A DNA stretch of 5,065 nt from positions 1-5,065 of the forward strand of contig CAAGEF010000215.1 in the NCBI GenBank assembly GCA_900768805.1, read 5' to 3'. Shown here one piece after another: positions 1 to 4,641 of the stretch (the stretch's first letter is position 1; every line of letters starts with the position of its first letter). The notes below the pieces were generated by a model. The model was given only the letters and a program-made list of their open reading frames with translations. It made no database searches and was not told the DNA's origin. The stretch comes from Clostridia bacterium. GTDB taxonomy: Bacteria; Bacillota; Clostridia; TANB77; CAG-508. A program made the translations under genes and the position numbers.

Positions 1-8
1 GGAGAATA

Positions 9-554
9 ATGAAAATAAAACAAATAATAAAAAATATAATAATATCAATGATTATTGGAATAGTATTGGGCAGTATTACTGAATTTGCATTAATATTAAA
101 CATAAGTTGGTTAGTAAGAATAACTCAATCTTTTGTATTTTGGGGAATTGTTATGTGAATATGTGCTTTCATATCAAAAGATTATGCGTTATCACTTATA
201 AATCCAATTTTAGTTATAACTCTAATGAATAGTACTTATTATATAATCAGATTAATAATGTTTGGTTATACAAATATAGGTGGATGGGAATTGTTTACAT
301 TAACAGGAATGGCAGGTTCAATGTATATTGGAACTATAGTTTTTCTTATAAAAGAATGCTATCATAAACAAAATAATATTTCTCACAAGTATAATTTTAT
401 TTTTATGACTATTAGTGGAATATTATTCACAATATATGGGTGGTATAATATTCCTATACGATATAATTTATTTTATAACATTGATATAGGCATAATTGTT
501 GGTTTTGCAATTAGTTTAGTAATAAAAATGAAAAAGTTAAAACATATTAATTAG
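9..554 (+). pseudogene. Multi-spanning membrane protein gene interrupted by an in-frame TGA
   Basis: Reading from the ATG at 9 (GGAG at 1-4 just upstream) gives 49 residues, then TGA at 156-158. The same frame then stays open to the TAG at 552-554, so the full frame is 181 codons with one stop at codon 50. Both halves are strongly hydrophobic, with about six likely membrane segments (roughly residues 7-28, 41-56, 61-84, 99-115, 128-145, 157-173) and a lysine-rich C-terminal tail, so they read as one integral membrane protein. A TGG in place of TGA would restore Trp inside the second segment. The later ATG at 225 would leave a 109-residue C-terminal piece, but no ribosome binding site precedes it, so independent translation is doubtful. 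The four other Trp codons of the frame are TGG, which argues against recoding. Family not recognised. The true start could lie before the window. A perfect terminator follows at 576. Confidence 0.6.
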
Positions 555-575
555 AACACAACTTACAATAAGTAT

Positions 576-610
576 GGTAGATAATCAGTTGAAATTATCT
601 ACCTTTTATT
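576..610 (+). terminator. Rho-independent terminator after the membrane protein gene
   Basis: GGTAGATAAT (576-585) pairs perfectly with ATTATCTACC (594-603), a 10-bp stem with an 8-base loop, and is followed directly by TTTTATT. It lies 21 bases after the stop codon at 554 and would end transcription of the upstream membrane protein gene. The loop and right arm also contain the -35 element of the next promoter. Confidence 0.85.
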
Positions 611-617
611 ATATAAT
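589..617 (+). promoter_or_regulatory. Sigma-A type promoter for the anchored protein gene at 669
   Basis: TTGAAA (589-594) and a perfect TATAAT (612-617) are separated by exactly 17 bases, which is close to the housekeeping consensus TTGACA-17-TATAAT. Transcription would begin near 624, giving a leader of about 45 bases before the ATG at 669. The -35 element sits in the loop and right arm of the preceding terminator, so the two signals overlap. Confidence 0.75.
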
Positions 618-653
618 CGTAACAAGAATTAGTAATTTATGTTTATGAATTGG

Positions 654-662
654 AAAGAGAGG
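654..662 (+). promoter_or_regulatory. Ribosome binding site deciding the start at 669
   Basis: AAAGAGAGG at 654-662 lies 6 bases before the ATG at 669. The in-frame ATG at 639 and the one at 645 have no purine-rich site at the right distance. This shortens the longest reading frame by 10 residues and places the membrane helix directly at the N-terminus, as expected for a signal anchor. Confidence 0.8.
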
Positions 663-668
663 TTTTAT

Positions 669-1085
669 ATGAATAATAATCAAAAAATATTTATTGTAAT
701 AGGAATATTAGCAATTATTGTAGTAAGTTTTAGTCTGGGTTTATTTGTAGGACAGAAAAATGCACCAAAGAACGATTTGGCAATTAGTAAAGTGGTAGGT
801 CAAACATTTTATGCGAATATAGAAAGTATAAAGCAGTACAATGATGGTAGTTTTCATCTTAATGTAACAGGGCTAGAAGTGAACGATATAAATTATAGAG
901 GGGATTTTACTTTTAAAGTAGATGATAGTATGGATATGACTTGGAGAGGAGAAAAGGTTAAAGTTTCAGATTTCAAAGTAGGAAATAATATTGCAATTAC
1001 TTTTACTGATGAAATGCTTACATCTATTAGTCCAACTCCATTAACAGAAGTAGTAAAAATACAAATCTTAGATGATGAAAGATAG
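669..1085 (+). CDS. Membrane-anchored small beta-rich protein
   Basis: Encodes 138 residues from the ATG at 669. Residues 1-6 are short and polar, residues 7-27 form one hydrophobic helix, and no Cys follows it, so this is an uncleaved N-terminal anchor rather than a lipoprotein. The outer part (about 45-135) alternates hydrophobic and polar residues as in a small beta barrel. It ends with a proline-containing SPTPLTEVVKI segment, a layout seen in DUF3221-like OB-fold exported proteins of Firmicutes; that family link is an inference from pattern only. It probably faces the outside of the membrane. It has its own promoter (589-617). No terminator separates it from the gene at 1141, 55 bases downstream, so the two are probably cotranscribed, with a 14-bp palindrome between them. 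No enzymatic motif is visible and the role is unknown. Confidence 0.75.
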   Translation: MNNNQKIFIVIGILAIIVVSFSLGLFVGQKNAPKNDLAISKVVGQTFYANIESIKQYNDGSFHLNVTGLEVNDINYRGDFTFKVDDSMDMTWRGEKVKVSDFKVGNNIAITFTDEMLTSISPTPLTEVVKIQILDDER

Positions 1086-1088
1086 CGA

Positions 1089-1102
1089 TAACTTGCAAGT
1101 TA
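1089..1102 (+). repeat. 14-bp perfect palindrome between two anchored-protein genes
   Basis: TAACTTGCAAGTTA reads identically on both strands. It begins 4 bases after the stop at 1085 and ends 38 bases before the ATG at 1141. No T-tract follows, so it is not a usual terminator. It could be an operator for a dimeric regulator or a small mRNA hairpin. No regulator gene lies nearby to link it to. Confidence 0.5.
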
Positions 1103-1140
1103 GTAGTTTATTAGAAAAATAGTAAGGTGGAGGTAAGATT

Positions 1141-1929
1141 ATGAATAAAAAAAGAATAATTATAATAACAATAGTAGTAATTTTAATTGTCATTTTAGCC
1201 TTATGGATTAGTGGAATAATTCCAAAACAAATTGCCAGAATATCTGCAACAAATTATCTAAAAAAGAATTTTCCTAAAAAACATTATGAGTATGTAAATA
1301 TTGAATGGTCTTCAAGTTTTGGAGGGTATTCAATTGGATTTAAAGATGAAGATAACAACACAATTGGATTCATAATGCCATATAAGTATTTTCCAATTAG
1401 TCCTGGACAAGGTATATTTGCAATAGAAGAAAGTTATAGAATTGAATATGGTACAGGAATTGAAAATATTTCTGATTTTTATAATCATAGCATTACAAAT
1501 AATTATAAAGATATTAGAACTTTACCACAAAATTATTCTAAAGAAGAAGCACAAAAAAACAATTGCTTTGTAATAGGGGCAATGGTTCATAATGATAATT
1601 TATATAGTGAATTTATGGATAAATATAACAAAAAAGAAAATGCTTTTATCAGAGTAGTACAATCAACAGTTGAAGGAGATATCTTTATAATAGATGTATT
1701 GTATGAAAAAATAAATAATAAAATTCATATAGTAAAAGACAATACAAGAGATAAATTCTCAGCACAAGAAGATAGAACTATTAAGTATAACACTTATGAA
1801 AAAACTGGAGTATGGAATTATCAAGATTCACAATATTGGGTTGCATATAATGGAGAATTGCCAGATAGTACAAAAGCAGAATATTCAGTTAATTCTGATG
1901 ATTTATTTATAATCGCAACTATTAACTAA
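1141..1929 (+). CDS. Membrane-anchored protein with DUF4362-like C-terminal domain
   Basis: Encodes 262 residues. GGAGG at 1129-1133 lies 7 bases before the ATG, a strong ribosome binding site. Residues 1-5 are basic and 6-28 form a hydrophobic anchor without a lipobox Cys, so the rest is probably outside the cell. The middle (about 33-105) holds a YLKKNFP helix followed by aromatic-rich strands, reminiscent of YfjL-like extracellular domains (weak match). The C-terminal part (about 131-240) matches the pattern I associate with DUF4362: NYSKEEAQKN at the start, an FMDKY helix, then IRVVQSTVEGD and the DNTRDKF segment. DUF4362 has no established function; it is found in exported Firmicute proteins. 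Probably cotranscribed with the gene at 669 and closed by the terminator at 1968. The role is unknown; the protein could be cargo of a mobile element or a chromosomal neighbour. Confidence 0.75.
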   Translation: MNKKRIIIITIVVILIVILALWISGIIPKQIARISATNYLKKNFPKKHYEYVNIEWSSSFGGYSIGFKDEDNNTIGFIMPYKYFPISPGQGIFAIEESYRIEYGTGIENISDFYNHSITNNYKDIRTLPQNYSKEEAQKNNCFVIGAMVHNDNLYSEFMDKYNKKENAFIRVVQSTVEGDIFIIDVLYEKINNKIHIVKDNTRDKFSAQEDRTIKYNTYEKTGVWNYQDSQYWVAYNGELPDSTKAEYSVNSDDLFIIATIN

Positions 1930-1967
1930 ACTATACTAACAAATTACAATTTATATTAGTGATTACG

Positions 1968-1997
1968 GAGCAGTATTTTTAAATATTGCTCTTTTTT
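1968..1997 (+). terminator. Rho-independent terminator after the DUF4362-like gene
   Basis: GAGCAGTAT (1968-1976) pairs with ATATTGCTC (1983-1991) with one G-T wobble; one further T-A pair (1977:1982) leaves a 4-base loop. A run of six T (1992-1997) follows. It lies 38 bases after the stop at 1929 and ends the left transcription block. A weaker AT-rich hairpin (ACTAA at 1935-1939 with TTAGT at 1956-1960) lies just before it. Confidence 0.85.
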
Positions 1998-2026
1998 GTC
2001 AAAAGTGCAAAAAGATAATTTATACA
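1996..2026 (+). promoter_or_regulatory. Possible promoter for the gene at 2078
   Basis: TTGTCA (1996-2001) is a good -35 element, overlapping the last two T of the terminator. The -10 is less clear: TATACA (2021-2026) would need a 19-base spacer, while the better GATAAT (2014-2019) is only 12 bases away. A promoter is expected here because a strong terminator precedes and a new gene starts at 2078, but its exact elements are uncertain. Confidence 0.35.
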
Positions 2027-2077
2027 TTTCAATTATTCAAAGTAATGTTCTAAAATACATTTAGGAGGTAAAAGGAA

Positions 2078-2695
2078 ATGGAAGAATTATTTAATAAACC
2101 AATTTTAGATCAAATGTATGAATTTAGAAAGGAAGACTTTGAACAAGCAGTATATGACAATAATCCTGAATTAAAAGAAATAGAAACAACGCTATATGAT
2201 GTAGCAGAAGATTTTAATGTCTTCTTAAAAAAAGTTATTCCTAATCAAGAAGATTATAATAAAGCAATAAAAATGTTTACAGATTATGATTTATTATATA
2301 GTAACGAAATAGTCTTCTGGAGTAAAACATATTTTAAGTTAGGAATGCTTGATAAAGATAAAATTAGAAATGAATTCTTTGCTAATCAGATGGAAATAAA
2401 AGACAATGATACATTTCTTAACTATGAAGCAAATAATTTTTCAGATTGGTTAGAAGAACAAAAAAGAAAATATACATTTGAAACAAAAGAATATAAAGAG
2501 TTACAGAAAAAGTACAATGAAATAAGCGAAAAATATCCAAATGCTATAGAGGTATTTGAAGATTTAAAACCAATTAACTTAAATAAAGAAGAAATGAAAG
2601 CCCTTGTAAAATTACGAAAAATAGATATTGATATGGGATATATGGAAAAAGATTTATGTTTTAAGTTAGGTATGAAAGAAGTATTAAACTTTTAA
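2078..2695 (+). CDS. Uncharacterised helical protein of the mobilization region
   Basis: Encodes 205 residues. AGGAGG at 2063-2068 is 9 bases before the ATG. The protein is acidic and lysine-rich, with no signal peptide or membrane segment, so it is cytoplasmic. Predicted from composition to be almost wholly helical, with a charged, possibly coiled-coil stretch at about 125-153. Two FKLG motifs appear (86-89 and 195-198), and the C-terminal LCFKLGMKE closely resembles LCFKLGLKK near the end of the primase-like protein at 3191. A DLLYSNE...W.K.Y segment (71-85) and a YNE...PNAI segment (146-157) recur in the next gene product, suggesting distant paralogy. It faintly resembles the small accessory proteins (DUF6664/DUF6809 type) common in Firmicute conjugative elements, but I cannot assign a family. 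A terminator hairpin follows 16 bases after the stop. Confidence 0.7.
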   Translation: MEELFNKPILDQMYEFRKEDFEQAVYDNNPELKEIETTLYDVAEDFNVFLKKVIPNQEDYNKAIKMFTDYDLLYSNEIVFWSKTYFKLGMLDKDKIRNEFFANQMEIKDNDTFLNYEANNFSDWLEEQKRKYTFETKEYKELQKKYNEISEKYPNAIEVFEDLKPINLNKEEMKALVKLRKIDIDMGYMEKDLCFKLGMKEVLNF

Positions 2696-2710
2696 AATTA
2701 AATAATAATA

Positions 2711-2738
2711 GGAAGTTGAGTATATCAACTTCTTTTTT
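2711..2738 (+). terminator. Intrinsic terminator or attenuator between two accessory genes
   Basis: GAAGTTGA (2712-2719) pairs perfectly with TCAACTTC (2725-2732), extended by a G-T pair (2711:2733), with a 5-base loop GTATA, then TTTTTT (2733-2738). It is short and AT-rich, so it may be leaky. Only 17 bases separate its end from the ATG at 2756 and no promoter fits there. Genes downstream may therefore depend on read-through. Confidence 0.75.
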
Positions 2739-2755
2739 ATTGGAAAGGAATTGTT

Positions 2756-3190
2756 ATGAAGAAAAAAGAAAAAATGATTTGGAAATTTGAAAAATTAGAT
2801 AATATAAGAATAAAGAATTTTATTAGAAATAAACAATGTTTAGAAGATTATATTTCTGATAGATGGGGAATGGAATATTCATATACATTAGTTATTAATA
2901 AAATTGAAATTGCATTTAAATTGTTATGTAATAACAATGAATTTAAAAAAATAGATATAAATGAATTTATTGAATCTAATGACTTATTATATGCATCAGA
3001 ACATTTTAGGTTATGGTTAAAGATGTATGGATTACCAAATTCTTTTGTTCTTTTATTGGAACTTAATATTTTTGAAAAAGCATTAAAATATTTAGAAAAA
3101 ACATTAGAAAAATACGATTTAATGAAACAATATAATGAACAAATAGAAAATCTACCAAACTTAATTCCTAATGAAAGTATGGTGGTATAA
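2756..3190 (+). CDS. Uncharacterised accessory protein upstream of the primase-like gene
   Basis: Encodes 144 residues. AAAGGA (2744-2749) lies 6 bases before the ATG; the next in-frame ATG (2774) lacks a comparable site. No signal peptide, membrane helix or known catalytic motif is visible, so it is probably a cytoplasmic, mainly helical protein. DLLYASEHFRLWLKMY (76-91) and YNEQIENLPNLI (126-137) resemble, in the same order, segments of the preceding gene product, including an identical 8-residue spacing from YNE to PN. The stop codon TAA (3188-3190) is followed at once by the ATG of the primase-like gene, whose ribosome binding site is contained in the last codons here. The two are therefore one transcript and probably translationally coupled. 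Function unknown; position suggests a role in element DNA processing or its control. Confidence 0.7.
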   Translation: MKKKEKMIWKFEKLDNIRIKNFIRNKQCLEDYISDRWGMEYSYTLVINKIEIAFKLLCNNNEFKKIDINEFIESNDLLYASEHFRLWLKMYGLPNSFVLLLELNIFEKALKYLEKTLEKYDLMKQYNEQIENLPNLIPNESMVV

Positions 3191-4186
3191 ATGTCAAAAT
3201 TTGTACCAAAAGAAATTGTAAAACAAGCAAAAGAGATAGATTTGCTAACATACTTTATGAATAATAATCCATCAGAACTTGTAAAAAAAGGTGCTGGTAC
3301 ATATTCATTAAAAACACATGATAGTGTAATTATAAGTAATGGTTTATGGCATAGATTTTCTACTAATGAGGCTGGAAAAACAGCAGTAGATTATTTAATG
3401 AAAGTAGAAAAAATGACATTACAAGAGGCTGTAAGTTCTGTTTTAAATAGAAATATTGAATCCTATACAAGAACAGAAATTGAAAGCAATAACGAGCCAC
3501 GAGTATTGGTTATCCCAGAAAAAGCAACAACTAATAAAGAGGTTATAGAGTACCTTAAAAATAGAGGAATTGATGAAGATATAATAAATTATTGTATAAC
3601 TAATAACCTTATATACCAGGAAAATAAAACAAACAATGTAGTGTTTTTAGGGTATGATAACCAACATAATATCAAGTATGCTGGGTGCAGAAGTACGAAT
3701 GAAAAAAAGATAATGAGAGATGCAAAAGGGAGTTCAAAAGAATTTTCTTTTAGACTGTTAAGTAAGATAAAGAATAATTCAATACATATTTTTGAAAGTA
3801 GTATAGATTTATTATCTTATGCAACATTATTAAAGTTAAAAGGGTATGATTATCAAAATCAGAACCTTTTAGCACTAGCTGGAGTATATCAATCAAGTAA
3901 AAATATAGAAAATAGCAAAGTACCAATAGCAGTACAGAATTTTTTAGATGAAAATAAGAACATACAAGATATTGTATTACATTTTGATAATGATAGAGCT
4001 GGCAGAGATGCAACAAAAGCACTTATTATAGCTTTAAATAGGTACAATATTTATGATATTCCAGCTCCTTATGGAAAAGACATAAATGACTATTTATGTT
4101 TCAAATTGGGATTAAAAAAAAGACAAGAAATTGACCAGTATAAAATGAAAAAAGTACAAAATAAGGAACAATTATCAGTACGATAA
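3191..4186 (+). CDS. DUF3991 and TOPRIM domain primase-like protein
   Basis: Encodes 331 residues of the primase-like family found on Firmicute conjugative and mobilizable elements. Residues 8-85 resemble a CHC2-type N-terminal fold without zinc-binding Cys (YSLKTHDSVII, W53, then the helix ending LQEAV), as is usual in this family. Residues about 112-187 fit DUF3991 (VIEYLKNRGID, then VVFLGYD and the AGCRST turn). Residues about 195-305 form the TOPRIM domain, with the conserved acidic residue E202 in IHIFESSIDLLS and the DxD motif D266/D268 in FDNDRAGRD; KDINDYL (296-302) is the usual closing motif. By family, it may prime complementary strand synthesis after transfer, though activity is rarely proven. 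GGTGG (3181-3185) precedes the ATG by 5 bases. The gene starts directly at the stop of its neighbour. A probable oriT and mobC follow. Confidence 0.88.
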   Translation: MSKFVPKEIVKQAKEIDLLTYFMNNNPSELVKKGAGTYSLKTHDSVIISNGLWHRFSTNEAGKTAVDYLMKVEKMTLQEAVSSVLNRNIESYTRTEIESNNEPRVLVIPEKATTNKEVIEYLKNRGIDEDIINYCITNNLIYQENKTNNVVFLGYDNQHNIKYAGCRSTNEKKIMRDAKGSSKEFSFRLLSKIKNNSIHIFESSIDLLSYATLLKLKGYDYQNQNLLALAGVYQSSKNIENSKVPIAVQNFLDENKNIQDIVLHFDNDRAGRDATKALIIALNRYNIYDIPAPYGKDINDYLCFKLGLKKRQEIDQYKMKKVQNKEQLSVR

Positions 4187-4206
4187 AATATGTTAAAATT
4201 AGATTT

Positions 4207-4290
4207 CTTGTCCTAGCAAGCAATGAATTTGTTCACACGAAAAATCGTGTTTCAAAATTCTGTACAATGGGGCAAGCCCCAATCCCCATT
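4207..4290 (+). other. Probable origin of transfer (oriT)
   Basis: The 133 bases between the primase-like gene and mobC contain no gene but several inverted repeats: CTTG/CAAG (4207-4210, 4217-4220), TGAA/TTCA (4224-4227, 4232-4235), ACACGA/TCGTGT with an AAAA loop (4235-4240, 4245-4250), and a G/C island at 4269-4287. In the island, GGGG can pair with either of two CCCC blocks: TGGGG (4268-4272) with CCCCA (4277-4281), or AATGGGG (4266-4272) with CCCCATT (4284-4290). Such hairpins directly upstream of mobC and a MOBP relaxase are typical of oriT. The nick position cannot be read from the sequence. The island is followed by four T, so it might instead act as a weak terminator for the primase-like gene. 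Confidence 0.55.
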
Positions 4291-4306
4291 TTATAAATTG
4301 AGTTAC

Positions 4307-4313
4307 AGGAGGG
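4307..4313 (+). promoter_or_regulatory. Ribosome binding site selecting a TTG start for mobC
   Basis: AGGAGGG is nearly full-length anti-16S complement, with GGAGG 7 bases before the TTG at 4320. The first in-frame ATG (4350) has no such site, and starting there would remove the basic first strand of the ribbon-helix-helix, so TTG is the supported start. Confidence 0.85.
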
Positions 4314-4319
4314 AGAGAT

Positions 4320-4631
4320 TTGAGAAAAAGATATATAAGAAAAGATATAATGCTTAATGAAGTAGAAAATGAAAAACTGATAGCAGATTGTAAAAAGTGT
4401 AACCTTTCTTATGGCGAATATTTTAGAAAGCTCTTAATGGAAGAACAAGTAAAAGAAAAACCAGATATTGAGTTTTATGATGTAATGAAACAACTTTCTA
4501 AAATAGGAGTTAATCTTAATCAAATAGCACATAAAGCAAATAGTACAAATAATATTGATAAAGATTTTTATAAGATAGAGGCAGAAGAATGGCACAAATT
4601 TGCTAAAGAAGTTAAGAAAAAATACTTGTAG
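4320..4631 (+). CDS. mobC: MobC-type relaxosome accessory protein
   Basis: Encodes 103 residues from a TTG start. Residues about 4-40 fit a ribbon-helix-helix DNA-binding unit: a basic strand RYIRKDIML, then helices ending in YGEYFRKLLM. Residues 59-74, LSKIGVNLNQIAHKAN, are the hallmark of the bacterial mobilisation protein family (MobC, PF05713). By family, the protein binds oriT, helps open the nick region and recruits the relaxase. The length is normal for the family. The probable oriT lies immediately upstream, and the relaxase gene begins 10 bases after the stop; the relaxase ribosome binding site overlaps the TAG stop codon, so the two genes are one operon and likely translationally coupled. 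The non-ATG start may moderate its translation. No clear promoter was found: TACAAT (4263-4268) and TATAAA (4292-4297) are possible -10 elements without good -35 partners. Confidence 0.9.
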   Translation: MRKRYIRKDIMLNEVENEKLIADCKKCNLSYGEYFRKLLMEEQVKEKPDIEFYDVMKQLSKIGVNLNQIAHKANSTNNIDKDFYKIEAEEWHKFAKEVKKKYL

Positions 4632-4641
4632 GAGGTGTAGG

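Noticed and set aside
156..174. TGA read as selenocysteine, with a small hairpin (ATATG 159-163 with CATAT 170-174) just after it
   Set aside because: The hairpin is only 5 weak pairs, its loop is too close to the TGA for a bacterial SECIS element, and a membrane helix is an unlikely place for selenocysteine. A Trp-to-stop change is simpler.
9..554. Alternative genetic code with TGA as Trp
   Set aside because: About nineteen Trp codons across the window are TGG and only one would be TGA; an AT-rich genome with that code would mostly use TGA.
225..554. Separate 109-residue gene starting at ATG 225
   Set aside because: No ribosome binding site lies before 225, and the frame upstream continues the same hydrophobic protein to an ATG at 9 with a GGAG site.
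639..668. Start of the 138-residue protein at the upstream ATG 639
   Set aside because: No ribosome binding site precedes 639, whereas AAAGAGAGG is correctly placed for 669, and the shorter form starts right before the membrane helix.
1935..1960. AT-rich inverted repeat ACTAA/TTAGT as a second terminator
   Set aside because: The stem is short and interrupted and no T-tract follows; the strong terminator at 1968 explains transcript end.
3750..4022. 90-residue open frame on the minus strand
   Set aside because: It lies wholly inside the primase-like gene opposite its TOPRIM domain, has a low-complexity Leu/Tyr-rich composition, and no supported ribosome binding site or homology.
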